64,000 nt of DNA from Chitinibacter sp. SCUT-21 (GCA_041874755.1 CP102611.1:2108001-2172000), one strand, 5' to 3'. Positions 1 through 9,872 are shown, counted from the first letter of the stretch. The notes: generated by a model not told the origin, from the letters alone. Numbers and translations: made by a program.

Positions 1-2914
1 AAGTACGCGTACCGACCACGGTAGACAGCGTATTTGAAGGTGCAGAAAACTTCACGCTGAACGCCACCGTAACGGGTGTCGGCGCAGCAAGCGGCACGGG
101 CACGATCGTCGACGACGGCCGCACGGGCCCAACGCCACCGACCGGCACGCCAGACGACGACCGTCCACACGTGAGCATCACGGGTGTGAGCGATGGTAAA
201 GAAGCGGGTCAAGTGGGCATTGTGTACAGCCTGAAACTGGATCACATGAGCACGACCGCCACGACGGTCACGCTCGACCTTAAGAATGGCAGCGCGACTT
301 TGGGCACCGACACCGGTGCAGTGGAAGTGAGCTTCGACGGCGGCAAGACGTATGTTGCGGTCAGCGGCAACAGCATTAGCGTGCCAGCCAATACCACCGA
401 TGTCTTGGTGCGAGTGGCGGTGACGGACGACGCGCTGGTTGAAGGAACAGAAAACATTACCCTGGCGGTAAAAGGCCAATACGACAGCGCCTTCACAGCG
501 CCAGTGAGCGGCAACATCGTTGACAACGACACGCAAGGCATCACGATTGTGGGCGCAGGCAACGGCACAGGCACCGGTGACACCGTGGTCTTTGAAGGCA
601 GCGCAGCGGTCTTCACCGTGAAACTGGATGCGGCCGCCAGCAGCGACACCACCGTCAAACTGAGCCTGACCACCGCGGGTGGCGCAGGCCAAGCCAGCGC
701 AGGCGACGTGGGCGCACTCGAATACTTCAACGGCAGCAGCTGGACGCCGGTGGTGAATGGTCAAGTGACGATTCCAGCCGGCAGTACCAGCGTCCAAGTA
801 CGCGTACCGACCACGGTAGACAGCGTATTTGAAGGTGCAGAAAACTTCACGCTGAACGCCACCGTAACGGGTGTCGGCGCAGCAAGCGGCACGGGCACGA
901 TCGTCGACGACGGCCGCACGGGCCCAACGCCACCGACCGGCACGCCAGACGACGACCGTCCACACGTGAGCATCACGGGTGTGAGCGATGGTAAAGAAGC
1001 GGGTCAAGTGGGCATTGTGTACAGCCTGAAACTGGATCACATGAGCACGACCGCCACGACGGTCACGCTCGACCTTAAGAATGGCAGCGCGACTTTGGGC
1101 ACCGACACCGGTGCAGTGGAAGTGAGCTTCGACGGCGGCAAGACGTATGTTGCGGTCAGCGGCAACAGCATTAGCGTGCCAGCCAATACCACCGATGTCT
1201 TGGTGCGAGTGGCGGTGACGGACGACGCGCTGGTTGAAGGAACAGAAAACATTACCCTGGCGGTAAAAGGCCAATACGACAGCGCCTTCACAGCGCCAGT
1301 GAGCGGCAACATCGTTGACAACGACACGCAAGGCATCACGATTGTGGGCGCAGGCAACGGCACAGGCACCGGTGACACCGTGGTCTTTGAAGGCAGCGCA
1401 GCGGTCTTCACCGTGAAACTGGATGCGGCCGCCAGCAGCGACACCACCGTCAAACTGAGCCTGACCACCGCGGGTGGCGCAGGCCAAGCCAGCGCAGGCG
1501 ACGTGGGCGCACTCGAATACTTCAACGGCAGCAGCTGGACGCCGGTGGTGAATGGTCAAGTGACGATTCCAGCCGGCAGTACCAGCGTCCAAGTACGCGT
1601 ACCGACCACGGTAGACAGCGTATTTGAAGGTGCAGAAAACTTCACGCTGAACGCCACCGTAACGGGTGTCGGCGCAGCAAGCGGCACGGGCACGATCGTC
1701 GACGACGGCCGCACGGGCCCAACGCCACCGACCGGCACGCCAGACGACGACCGTCCACACGTGAGCATCACGGGTGTGAGCGATGGTAAAGAAGCGGGTC
1801 AAGTGGGCATTGTGTACAGCCTGAAACTGGATCACATGAGCACGACCGCCACGACGGTCACGCTCGACCTTAAGAATGGCAGCGCGACTTTGGGCACCGA
1901 CACCGGTGCAGTGGAAGTGAGCTTCGACGGCGGCAAGACGTATGTTGCGGTCAGCGGCAACAGCATTAGCGTGCCAGCCAATACCACCGATGTCTTGGTG
2001 CGAGTGGCGGTGACGGACGACGCGCTGGTTGAAGGAACAGAAAACATTACCCTGGCGGTAAAAGGCCAATACGACAGCGCCTTCACAGCGCCAGTGAGCG
2101 GCAACATCGTTGACAACGACACGCAAGGCATCACGATTGTGGGCGCAGGCAACGGCACAGGCACCGGTGACACCGTGGTCTTTGAAGGCAGCGCAGCGGT
2201 CTTCACCGTGAAACTGGATGCGGCCGCCAGCAGCGACACCACCGTCAAACTGAGCCTGACCACCGCGGGTGGCGCAGGCCAAGCCAGCGCAGGCGACGTG
2301 GGCGCACTCGAATACTTCAACGGCAGCAGCTGGACGCCGGTGGTGAATGGTCAAGTGACGATTCCAGCCGGCAGTACCAGCGTCCAAGTACGCGTACCGA
2401 CCACGGTAGACAGCGTATTTGAAGGTGCAGAAAACTTCACGCTGAACGCCACCGTAACGGGTGTCGGCGCAGCAAGCGGCACGGGCACGATCGTCGACGA
2501 CGGCCGCACGGGCCCAACGCCACCGACCGGCACGCCAGACGACGACCGTCCACACGTGAGCATCACGGGTGTGAGCGATGGTAAAGAAGCGGGTCAAGTG
2601 GGCATTGTGTACAGCCTGAAACTGGATCACATGAGCACGACCGCCACGACGGTCACGCTCGACCTTAAGAATGGCAGCGCGACTTTGGGCACCGACACCG
2701 GTGCAGTGGAAGTGAGCTTCGACGGCGGCAAGACGTATGTTGCGGTCAGCGGCAACAGCATTAGCGTGCCAGCCAATACCACCGATGTCTTGGTGCGAGT
2801 GGCGGTGACGGACGACGCGCTGGTTGAAGGAACAGAAAACATTACCCTGGCGGTAAAAGGCCAATACGACAGCGCCTTCACAGCGCCAGTGAGCGGCAAC
2901 ATCGTTGACAACGA
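1..2914 (+). repeat. Perfect 795-bp tandem repeat, about 3.7 copies in window
   Basis: Units start at 171, 966, 1761 and 2556 (the HVSITG... junction); base 1 corresponds to base 796. I found no nucleotide difference between copies. The last copy stops matching after 2914, midway through a unit, where the sequence passes into Ig-like domains. The 265-codon period keeps the frame. Perfect identity points to recent expansion or ongoing homogenisation. The copy number is likely to vary, and the array may continue left of the window. Confidence 0.97.
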
Positions 2915-5900
2915 TGCAGCGAATAAGCCGACCATCACACTCGACGCCAATATCTCCGCGGATGACATCATCAATGCGGCGGAAGCAGCGCAAACGATTG
3001 CAGTGACAGGTCGCGTTGGCGGTGATGCCAAAGTGGGTGACACGGTCACACTGACGATCAATAACAAAACCTTCACGGGGCTGGTAACGACAGGCAATGT
3101 GTTTAGCATCAATGTACCGGGCTCGGATCTGGCGGCGGATGCAGATCGCACGATTGATGCCGCGGTGACGACGACCGATGCGGCGGGTAATACGGGTTCA
3201 GCCAGCGACACAGAAGGTTATGCCGTCGATACAGCAGCACCGACCGTGGTGGTGGATATTGTATCGGGTAGTCTCAAAGCGGGTCAGACCAGTGAAGTGA
3301 CCTTCACCTTCAGCGAAAAAGTGATGGGTTTTGATGCCAGCGACCTAACAGTAACAGGCGGCGCAATTAGCGGCATGGTGACGGCCGACGGTGGTAAAAC
3401 GTGGACGGCCACATTCACACCGACAGTGGGCTTTGAAGGGACTGGCAGCGTTGCAGTGAAAGATAAGTCATACACAGACTTAGCAGGCAATGCGGGTGGA
3501 CCGGGTAGCGACAACGTGCCGGTAGATACGAAGGCGCCAGTACCAACCATCACACTCGATGCCAATATCACCGCGGATGACATCATCAATGCGGCGGAAG
3601 CAGCACAGACGATTGTGGTGACAGGTCGCGTTGGTGGTGATGCCAAAGTGGGTGACACGGTCACACTGACGATCAATAACAAAACCTTCACCGGTCTGGT
3701 AACGACAGGCAATGTGTTTAGCATCAACGTACCGGGCGCGGATTTGGCGGCGGATGCAGATCGCACGATTGATGCCTCGGTGACGACGACTGATGCGGCG
3801 GGCAATACGGGTTCAGCCAGCGACACAGAAGGTTATGCCGTAAATCTTAATGTGCCGACAGTAAGTAATGGCTCGGCAACAGTGTCTGAAGAAGGCTTGA
3901 GTAATGGTTTGAAAGACACCAGCGGTACTTCGGATACCACGGACTTGGTGTCGCGCTCTGGCACGATTGCTATGGCGGATGCAGATGGCAATTCACTCTC
4001 TGTGACTTTGCTGCAGCCAACTGAAGCGTTAACTTCCAATGGTCAGGCTATCACGTGGTCAGGTAATGGGACGCAGACTTTGGTGGGCTCTGTCGGAGGT
4101 ACAGTTATCGCTACCATTACGATCAATAATTCAGGTCAGTACAATGTGACTTTGTCAGGCCCAATTGATCATGCGAACGCAGGTGTTGAAGATGTTAAAT
4201 CCTTCAATGTGGGTGTAAGAGCTTCTGATGGTGTGAATATTGGAAGTGGTACTCTGACTGTGAATGTAGAGGATGATGCGCCAGTCAGTGTTAGTCAGAC
4301 TGTTGATGTTCAGATGCCATATATCAGCACCAATCTCGTACTGACGCTGGATATCTCTGCAAGCATGACCGATTCTAGCGGAATTTCAGGCAAGACACGT
4401 CTGCAGGTGGCTAAAGAGGCGCTGACCCAGTTGATCAATGATTATGACAATGTGGGCGACGTTAAAGTTATGCTGGTCACGTTTAGCAGCAATGCCACTG
4501 TTAGAGGAAACTCAACCTGGATCAGTGCAACAGAGGCCAAAACCCTGCTTGCAGGTCTAACTGCAGGTGGCAATACTGACTACGATGCCGCATTGCAGCA
4601 AGTGACCAGTCGTTTTGATGACGCAGGTAAATTGCAAGGGGGGCAGAATGTTGCGTACTTCTTCTCTGATGGCGTACCTACTGAGAACAACGGAACCGGT
4701 AGCAATGGTATTGTAGGAAGCGAAATTACTGCTTGGACTAACTTCCTCAATAGCAAGGATATCAATTCGTTGGCAATTGGTTTGGGTTCTGGTGTGTCTG
4801 GTAGCAATCTGGATCCAATTGCTTATAACGGCGCTGGTACAGGCAGTGAGGCCAATTCGATTATTGTCACTGACTTGTCTCAATTGCCGCCGATTTTGCG
4901 TGATACAGTCTTGACGCCATCTTCAGGTCAGATCGCGGTAAGTGGTAGTGCATCTAGCTTGTTTGGTGCCGATGGTGGACATATTAACGATGTATCGGTC
5001 GATGGTTTCAAATTCACGTTTGATACCAGCAGCAATTCGATTTTGACTTCTGCTCCAGGAACAAAATTCACGTTTGATGCTGTCACGCATGTACTCAAAA
5101 TCAATACAGCGTTGGGTGGCCTTTTTGTCGTAGACATGGATGATGGTAAATACACGTATACGCCGCCGACTAACCTAACAGCCAATGCGCAGGAGAAATT
5201 TGGCTATACACTGATTGATAATGATGGCGACAAAGATACGTCAAATAGCGTATTAACGCTAAATGTAATCCCACCGCGCTATAACACGGCGCCAATTGCA
5301 GTGGATGACTACACCTACGCGCGCGTAGGGCAGGCGGTTACGTTTAACGTCATGGGCAATGATACTGATTTGCAGGGCGACAAGTTGAGCATTTCAGGTG
5401 TACCGACCGCCAGCAATGGCACGGTGAAAGTCAATGCCGACGGATCGCTGACCTTTACACCGACTGCAGGTTTTGTGGGGACCGCAAAAGTGACTTACAC
5501 CATCTCTGATGGATATGGCGGCTTTGATACAGCTGATTGGTACATTCAAGTTGTACCTGCAAAAGATGTGATTGGTGGCAGTGATTTGAACGACCAAATT
5601 ACCGTGATGTGGGGTGAGAGTCAGGCTGGGAAGACGATTTATGCATCCTTGCAGGCTGGAGATTCCGTTAAAGATATGTATGGCAATGTTGTTAGCAAGC
5701 CAACGGCCAGCCTTGTGGATACTGAAAGTACTAGCCAAGTGTTCTTTGCTGGTGCCTCCAATGATCACGTTGAGGGTGGCGCTGGTAACGATCTTATCTA
5801 TATGGGTGAAACGCTACCTAATAGTGCCAATCCAAGTGTGACTCAAGCTACCTTGCTGGGCTTGACCGTGATGACGACCGATAGTGAAAGTGCGTTGGTC

Positions 5901-6500
5901 GACACCTCAAATACCAGCCTGACATCTATTTCGACGCCAACACAGAATATCGCCGATTATTCTAATGCGGGTTCTGGTGATGATGTGGTGTTTGGTGAAG
6001 GCGGCACCGACGTGCTGTATGGTAATTCGGGCGATGATAAGCTTTTTGGTGGCTTGGATAACGATGCATTGCGTGGCGGAGATGGCAAAGATCTACTGGT
6101 CGGCGGTGCTGGCAATGATGTGTTGCGTGGCGATGCGGGTTCGGATGTATTTAAATGGACCTTGGGCGACCAAGGTACGGCCGGAGCTCCTGCCCGTGAC
6201 ATCATTATGGATTTCAATAATGCGAAGTCCGGCAATGCTGCAGGCGAGGTAGATTCGCTAGATTTGCGTGACCTACTCCAAGGCGAAAACAGCGGAACCT
6301 TGACGCAATACTTGCATTTTGAAAAATCAGGTAGCGATACCATTGTGCATATCAGCAGCAAGGGTGAGTTTAGCGGTAGCAATTGGACGACAAAAGAAGA
6401 TCAGGTTATTACCCTGCAAGGCGTTGATTTAACGACTGCAGGAAATGATCAGGCGATCATTGCGGATCTGCTCAAAAATGGCAAATTAATTACCGATTAA
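1..6500 (+). CDS. Giant RTX/VWA repeat adhesin, type I secreted (5' end outside window)
   Basis: The reading frame is open from base 3, so the true start lies upstream; the GTG at 171 is only an in-frame codon. The product is a LapA-type surface adhesin. In order it has 265-residue tandem units, each with two Calx-beta-like beta-sandwich domains (to about 2914). Two nearly identical Big/Ig-like domains follow (2925-3230 and 3540-3840) on either side of a third Ig-like domain. Then come a von Willebrand A domain with MIDAS motif DISAS at 4350-4364, a cadherin-like domain starting NTAPIAVDDY near 5283, and glycine/aspartate RTX nonapeptides (GGAGND, GNSGDD, GGDGKD) at about 5770-6160. The C-terminal region is typical of type I secretion targets. 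Acidic composition and RTX repeats imply Ca2+-dependent folding outside the cell. The TolC-like gene downstream supports type I export. Role in attachment or biofilm is inferred from the family. Confidence 0.9.
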   Translation, partial: VRVPTTVDSVFEGAENFTLNATVTGVGAASGTGTIVDDGRTGPTPPTGTPDDDRPHVSITGVSDGKEAGQVGIVYSLKLDHMSTTATTVTLDLKNGSATLGTDTGAVEVSFDGGKTYVAVSGNSISVPANTTDVLVRVAVTDDALVEGTENITLAVKGQYDSAFTAPVSGNIVDNDTQGITIVGAGNGTGTGDTVVFEGSAAVFTVKLDAAASSDTTVKLSLTTAGGAGQASAGDVGALEYFNGSSWTPVVNGQVTIPAGSTSVQVRVPTTVDSVFEGAENFTLNATVTGVGAASGTGTIVDDGRTGPTPPTGTPDDDRPHVSITGVSDGKEAGQVGIVYSLKLDHMSTTATTVTLDLKNGSATLGTDTGAVEVSFDGGKTYVAVSGNSISVPANTTDVLVRVAVTDDALVEGTENITLAVKGQYDSAFTAPVSGNIVDNDTQGITIVGAGNGTGTGDTVVFEGSAAVFTVKLDAAASSDTTVKLSLTTAGGAGQASAGDVGALEYFNGSSWTPVVNGQVTIPAGSTSVQVRVPTTVDSVFEGAENFTLNATVTGVGAASGTGTIVDDGRTGPTPPTGTPDDDRPHVSITGVSDGKEAGQVGIVYSLKLDHMSTTATTVTLDLKNGSATLGTDTGAVEVSFDGGKTYVAVSGNSISVPANTTDVLVRVAVTDDALVEGTENITLAVKGQYDSAFTAPVSGNIVDNDTQGITIVGAGNGTGTGDTVVFEGSAAVFTVKLDAAASSDTTVKLSLTTAGGAGQASAGDVGALEYFNGSSWTPVVNGQVTIPAGSTSVQVRVPTTVDSVFEGAENFTLNATVTGVGAASGTGTIVDDGRTGPTPPTGTPDDDRPHVSITGVSDGKEAGQVGIVYSLKLDHMSTTATTVTLDLKNGSATLGTDTGAVEVSFDGGKTYVAVSGNSISVPANTTDVLVRVAVTDDALVEGTENITLAVKGQYDSAFTAPVSGNIVDNDAANKPTITLDANISADDIINAAEAAQTIAVTGRVGGDAKVGDTVTLTINNKTFTGLVTTGNVFSINVPGSDLAADADRTIDAAVTTTDAAGNTGSASDTEGYAVDTAAPTVVVDIVSGSLKAGQTSEVTFTFSEKVMGFDASDLTVTGGAISGMVTADGGKTWTATFTPTVGFEGTGSVAVKDKSYTDLAGNAGGPGSDNVPVDTKAPVPTITLDANITADDIINAAEAAQTIVVTGRVGGDAKVGDTVTLTINNKTFTGLVTTGNVFSINVPGADLAADADRTIDASVTTTDAAGNTGSASDTEGYAVNLNVPTVSNGSATVSEEGLSNGLKDTSGTSDTTDLVSRSGTIAMADADGNSLSVTLLQPTEALTSNGQAITWSGNGTQTLVGSVGGTVIATITINNSGQYNVTLSGPIDHANAGVEDVKSFNVGVRASDGVNIGSGTLTVNVEDDAPVSVSQTVDVQMPYISTNLVLTLDISASMTDSSGISGKTRLQVAKEALTQLINDYDNVGDVKVMLVTFSSNATVRGNSTWISATEAKTLLAGLTAGGNTDYDAALQQVTSRFDDAGKLQGGQNVAYFFSDGVPTENNGTGSNGIVGSEITAWTNFLNSKDINSLAIGLGSGVSGSNLDPIAYNGAGTGSEANSIIVTDLSQLPPILRDTVLTPSSGQIAVSGSASSLFGADGGHINDVSVDGFKFTFDTSSNSILTSAPGTKFTFDAVTHVLKINTALGGLFVVDMDDGKYTYTPPTNLTANAQEKFGYTLIDNDGDKDTSNSVLTLNVIPPRYNTAPIAVDDYTYARVGQAVTFNVMGNDTDLQGDKLSISGVPTASNGTVKVNADGSLTFTPTAGFVGTAKVTYTISDGYGGFDTADWYIQVVPAKDVIGGSDLNDQITVMWGESQAGKTIYASLQAGDSVKDMYGNVVSKPTASLVDTESTSQVFFAGASNDHVEGGAGNDLIYMGETLPNSANPSVTQATLLGLTVMTTDSESALVDTSNTSLTSISTPTQNIADYSNAGSGDDVVFGEGGTDVLYGNSGDDKLFGGLDNDALRGGDGKDLLVGGAGNDVLRGDAGSDVFKWTLGDQGTAGAPARDIIMDFNNAKSGNAAGEVDSLDLRDLLQGENSGTLTQYLHFEKSGSDTIVHISSKGEFSGSNWTTKEDQVITLQGVDLTTAGNDQAIIADLLKNGKLITD

Positions 6501-6523
6501 TGGCCTTATAGCGTCAACTAGCA

Positions 6524-6551
6524 GACTTACCTCAGTATTCTGAGGTAAGTC
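6524..6551. terminator. 12-bp perfect hairpin after the adhesin gene
   Basis: Arms GACTTACCTCAG (6524-6535) and CTGAGGTAAGTC (6540-6551) flank a 4-nt loop, 24 nt after the adhesin stop. There is no T-tract, so it may be an mRNA 3'-end stabiliser or a partial terminator rather than a classical intrinsic terminator. Confidence 0.55.
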
Positions 6552-6594
6552 AGCATGATGGCTATGCCAATTGGGCAAAAACAAGATACACTTG

Positions 6595-6649
6595 CGCGCT
6601 AAAAGTAGTTTTAATGAAAAATATCGTTAATATTCTGTAATTTAGCGCG
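6595..6649. promoter_or_regulatory. Inverted repeat in the leader of the TolC-like gene
   Basis: CGCGCTAAA (6595-6603) and TTTAGCGCG (6641-6649) form a perfect 9-bp inverted repeat around a 37-nt AT-rich spacer. It ends 18 nt before the ATG at 6668. It could be an operator or a leader RNA structure; no regulator can be named. Confidence 0.3.
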
Positions 6650-6667
6650 TTCTAATGAAGGTTCAGG

Positions 6668-8485
6668 ATGAAAATTAAACACCTAGTTCTAATGATGTTG
6701 GCAGCGACGACTTCTGCTAGCTTTGCTGCAACCAGCATGAAAGATGCGGTTGAACAAACCATCCTTAAAAACCCTGAAGTTCGTGCCAAATGGTTGCAGT
6801 ACAAAGCCTCTGGCGAAGAACAAAATGCGGCTAAAGGCAATTACTACCCACGCGTTGATTTGAATGGGTATACCGGCTTAGAGAAGCAAGAGCGCCCATT
6901 TCCGAATAAAGGCGATACCTCTTTTAATCATTACGGGGTGAATTTAGAACTGCGCCAAATGCTGTTTGATGGCTTTGCAACGCAAAGCGAAGTGCGCCGT
7001 TTAGGTTATGGCAAACTCACTCGGTATTACGAATTACTTGCAGCCAGCGATATGGCAGCGCTGGAAACGGTGAACGCTTATCTTGATGTGCTGCGTTATC
7101 GCGAGCTGGTGAGCTTGGCCAAAGAAAACTATGCCATCCACAAAGAAACTTACGATCAAATCGCCGAGCGCGTGAACGCGGGTGTTGGTCGCCGAGTCGA
7201 TTTGGAAACGGCAACCGGTCGTTTGGCGTTGGCTGAATCAAATTGGCTAACGCAAGCGTCGAATCTGCACGATGTTTCGGCGCGTTACGAGCGCTTAACT
7301 GGCGCTGTGCCAGACGCGGAAATGAGCAAGCCCGCTGGCTTTGCCCGCAATATGCCTGCTGATGCGGCGGCATTGAAATCGCAATTGGGCAATAATCCGC
7401 AATTTAAAGCTAGCGTCTTTAATATTCGCGCTGCGCGGGCCGATGCTGAAAACAAGAAAAGCGATTACTACCCCACGTTTGAATTGCGTGCTAGCCAAGG
7501 CTTAGATTGGAATCGCGACAATATCGACGGCAGCTACAAAGACGGCGCGGTGCAGTTGGTGATGAATTACAACCTGTTCCGTGGTGGTGCGACCAAAGCG
7601 CGTGCCAGCCAATACGCCGAGCAATTAAATATTGCGTATGAAATGCGCGATAAAACCTGTCGTGATATTCGCCAAACCACGCAAATTGCGTGGAATGATA
7701 CGTTCCGCTTGAAAGAACAGTTGGGTTACTTGGATCAACACGCGCTGGCAACCGAAAAATCGCGCGATGCCTTCCGCCGCCAGTTTGATATCGGCCAACG
7801 TTCATTGCTCGATGTGCTCGATACTGAAAACGAGTTGTTTGAAGCCAAAATCGCAGTGGTAAAAGGCGATTACGATTATTTGCTGTCGCACGCCCGCGTG
7901 CTGGCGCAAACGCATCAATTGCTTGCGGCCCTGCAACTCGCACCGCTGGAGAGCACTGGTCCAGAAGACGATCTTGGTGACAACATCACCGATGACGAGC
8001 GCATTGCGTGTTCAGGAGCCATGATCGAAAGCGTCAAACTTGACCGTGATGCGGCAATGGCTGCTCGACCACCGCGTGCGGCTACTCCAGTGCCAACACC
8101 AGAAGTCACCCCGGCACCAACTGCTGGCACATGCGATAAAGCGATTACCGATTTGGTCGGCAACTGGTCAGCGGCTTGGTCAGGCAAACAGCTTGATACC
8201 TATTTGGGATTCTACGCGCAGAAATTCGAAGCCAGCGGTGGCCGCACCCGTTCCGATTGGGAAGCGAAACGTCGTAGCCGTGTGAGCAAAGAAGGCGCGA
8301 TCACGTTGAAACTGGAAAACCAAACTTGCGCGATGAGTGGCAAAGAGCGCGGTGAAGTGACATTTACCCAGCACTACACGTCGAAAGACTACAGCGACAC
8401 GGTGCAAAAAACCTTGGAGCTGGTGCAAGAAGGCGGCAAGTGGAAAATCGGCCGCGAACGCGTTACCAGTGGCCGTACTGAATAA
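6668..8485 (+). CDS. TolC-like outer membrane efflux protein with C-terminal NTF2/Cds6-like domain
   Basis: 605 residues. A signal peptide (MKIKHLVLMMLAATTSASFA) is followed by a TolC/OEP domain of about 430 residues, which forms the trimeric outer-membrane and periplasmic tunnel used by type I secretion and efflux systems. A Pro/Ala/Thr-rich linker near residue 465 leads to an extra domain of about 115 residues (CDKAITDLVGNWSAAWSG... to the end) with the WSAAWSxxxxxxYLxFY pattern of NTF2/Cds6-like tails. Ordinary TolC proteins are about 450 residues and lack this tail. The start is supported by a GAAGG ribosome site at 6657-6661. Position after the RTX adhesin suggests it is the outer-membrane exit for that protein; no ABC or membrane-fusion partner lies in the window. 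Confidence 0.87.
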   Translation: MKIKHLVLMMLAATTSASFAATSMKDAVEQTILKNPEVRAKWLQYKASGEEQNAAKGNYYPRVDLNGYTGLEKQERPFPNKGDTSFNHYGVNLELRQMLFDGFATQSEVRRLGYGKLTRYYELLAASDMAALETVNAYLDVLRYRELVSLAKENYAIHKETYDQIAERVNAGVGRRVDLETATGRLALAESNWLTQASNLHDVSARYERLTGAVPDAEMSKPAGFARNMPADAAALKSQLGNNPQFKASVFNIRAARADAENKKSDYYPTFELRASQGLDWNRDNIDGSYKDGAVQLVMNYNLFRGGATKARASQYAEQLNIAYEMRDKTCRDIRQTTQIAWNDTFRLKEQLGYLDQHALATEKSRDAFRRQFDIGQRSLLDVLDTENELFEAKIAVVKGDYDYLLSHARVLAQTHQLLAALQLAPLESTGPEDDLGDNITDDERIACSGAMIESVKLDRDAAMAARPPRAATPVPTPEVTPAPTAGTCDKAITDLVGNWSAAWSGKQLDTYLGFYAQKFEASGGRTRSDWEAKRRSRVSKEGAITLKLENQTCAMSGKERGEVTFTQHYTSKDYSDTVQKTLELVQEGGKWKIGRERVTSGRTE

Positions 8486-8545
8486 TACCTGCTAGGTATT
8501 GCTCGATGGGTTAGCTAATAATTAATTAATAGAGATATACCCATT

Positions 8546-8580
8546 AATGGCTCACCGCTCAGGTGAGCCATTTTTATTTT
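8546..8580 (+). terminator. Intrinsic terminator after the TolC-like gene
   Basis: Stem AATGGCTCACC / GGTGAGCCATT (8546-8556 and 8562-8572), 5-nt loop, then a T-rich run to 8580. Confidence 0.9.
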
Positions 8581-8630
8581 GCTGTGCGCATTCTGTTACC
8601 ATCGCTATCACTGCATCCAGACCATTTGCT

Positions 8631-9101
8631 ATGAAACTGAATATCATCGCCGTCGGCCACAAAATGCCCGATTGGATTTCTGAAGGCTACAACGAATTTG
8701 CCAAGCGCATGCCGCGCGATTTTGCGCTGACGCTGACCGAGCTCAAGCCTGATAAACGCATCAGCGCACGCACGCCGCAGCAGGTGATGGCCGAAGAAGC
8801 CGAGCGTATTTTGGCCGCGATCCCTCATGATGCGCGCGTATTGGCGATGGATGAGCGCGGCGCGAACTGGACGACGATGAAGCTGGCTGAAAACATGAAG
8901 CAATGGCAAATCGACGGCCGCGAAACGGTGTTTATCATCGGCGGCACCGACGGGCTCGACCCAAAAATCAAGCAGCGTGCCGATCAATTGCTGCAACTGT
9001 CGGCGATGACGCTGCCGCACGGCATGGTGCGCGTGATGCTGGCCGAGCAGCTGTATCGGGCGGTATCTATTCTCAATAACCATCCCTATCACCGCGAATA
9101 A
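8631..9101 (+). CDS. rlmH: 23S rRNA pseudouridine-1915 N3-methyltransferase
   Basis: 156 residues, the usual RlmH length. It is a SPOUT-fold methyltransferase using S-adenosylmethionine to methylate Psi1915 in helix 69 of 23S rRNA on the assembled ribosome. Visible family signatures are LDERG-like [16 protein letters not shown] (the knot and cofactor loop), and the C-terminal LAEQLYRA...NNHPYHRE. The ATG at 8631 ([13 protein letters not shown]) gives the canonical N terminus; an upstream in-frame ATG at 8547 falls inside the preceding terminator and is rejected. In many bacteria rlmH sits beside rsfS/nadD; here it precedes maf. Confidence 0.96.
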   Translation: MKLNIIAVGHKMPDWISEGYNEFAKRMPRDFALTLTELKPDKRISARTPQQVMAEEAERILAAIPHDARVLAMDERGANWTTMKLAENMKQWQIDGRETVFIIGGTDGLDPKIKQRADQLLQLSAMTLPHGMVRVMLAEQLYRAVSILNNHPYHRE

Positions 9102-9221
9102 AGCGGCTGCAAAGTTCGAATACGGCGTTAAAAAATCATTCAAAATCCTCATTTACTTGATGTAAATTCCGGTTTTTCATGATTTTTTGCCTTGTCTTCG
9201 ATCTTTTCGCTACGCTTTATT
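9097..9221. repeat. Foldback intergenic repeat, copy A
   Basis: A hairpin-forming element of about 125 bp. Outer arms AATAAAGCG (9097-9105) and CGCTTTATT (9213-9221) include the rlmH stop codon (9099-9101). Core arms AAAAAATCAT (9130-9139) and ATGATTTTTT (9179-9188) enclose an inner stem ATTTAC / GTAAAT. The conserved core TACGGCGTTAAAAAAT ... TTTTTTGCCTTGTCTT is shared with copy B at 24923-25069, with compensatory changes in the stems. Confidence 0.8.
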
Positions 9222-9248
9222 GCGAGCGCAATCGTGCTAAGGACTAAC

Positions 9249-9839
9249 ATGACCCAACTCTATCTGGCTTCCGGCAGCCCACGCCGTAAAGAATTGCTGG
9301 CGCAAACCGGCGTGATTTTCGAGCGCATTGCCGCGCCGATTGATGAAACGCCGTTGACCAATGAAAACCCACGCGATTATGTGATCCGCATGGCGGTCGA
9401 AAAAGCAGAATCGGGCTGGCGCCATTTGCAGGACATGGGCTTGGCACTGAAACCGGTGTTGGCTTCCGACACGTCGGTGGTGTTGGGCGATGAAATTTTA
9501 GGCAAACCGCTCGACGCCGCCGACGCGACGGCAATGCTGCAAAAGCTCTCGGGCCGCACGCATGAAGTGATGACGAGCTTGGCGCTGCGCACTGAAAGCG
9601 GCGTTGAGACGATGCTTAATATCAGCCGCGTGACGTTTGCACCTTTAAGCGCGGCGCAAATCGCAGCCTACGTTGCTAGCGGCGAGCCGATGGATAAGGC
9701 CGGCGCGTACGGTATTCAAGGCGTTGGCGGTTTGTTTGTCGCGCATCTGGAAGGCAGCTACACCGGCGTGATGGGCTTGCCGCTGTATGAAACGGCGCAA
9801 TTGATCGCTAAGCAAGGGTTGGGCTTGATGGCGGTCTAA
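9249..9839 (+). CDS. maf: Maf-family nucleotide pyrophosphatase (YhdE type, dTTP/UTP)
   Basis: 196 residues. Maf proteins hydrolyse non-canonical or excess nucleoside triphosphates to monophosphates. Signatures visible are the N-terminal phosphate loop ASGSPRRKELL, the catalytic-region motif ASDTSVVL, GRTHEVMT, and GEPMDKAGAYGIQG. The pattern is closest to the YhdE branch, which acts on dTTP/UTP. The ATG at 9249 has AAGGA at 9239-9243; the longer upstream start would lie in the foldback repeat and is rejected. Confidence 0.93.
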   Translation: MTQLYLASGSPRRKELLAQTGVIFERIAAPIDETPLTNENPRDYVIRMAVEKAESGWRHLQDMGLALKPVLASDTSVVLGDEILGKPLDAADATAMLQKLSGRTHEVMTSLALRTESGVETMLNISRVTFAPLSAAQIAAYVASGEPMDKAGAYGIQGVGGLFVAHLEGSYTGVMGLPLYETAQLIAKQGLGLMAV

Positions 9840-9872
9840 TTTGCCCCTATACCCAAGCTTGTATCTTATTAA

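Noticed and set aside
242..2566. Repeated long antisense ORFs (162 and 71 codons) opposite the adhesin repeats
   Set aside because: They recur with the 795-bp period because the DNA repeats; they have no ribosome sites or protein-like features and come from the codon bias of the real frame.
1..2914. CRISPR-like or satellite array
   Set aside because: The repeat is protein coding, in frame and 795 bp long, with no spacers.
8547..8630. N-terminal extension of RlmH
   Set aside because: The upstream ATG lies inside the terminator of the previous gene, and RlmH proteins begin at [13 protein letters not shown].
9192..9248. N-terminal extension of Maf
   Set aside because: It would be encoded by the foldback repeat; the ATG at 9249 has a proper ribosome site and family N terminus.
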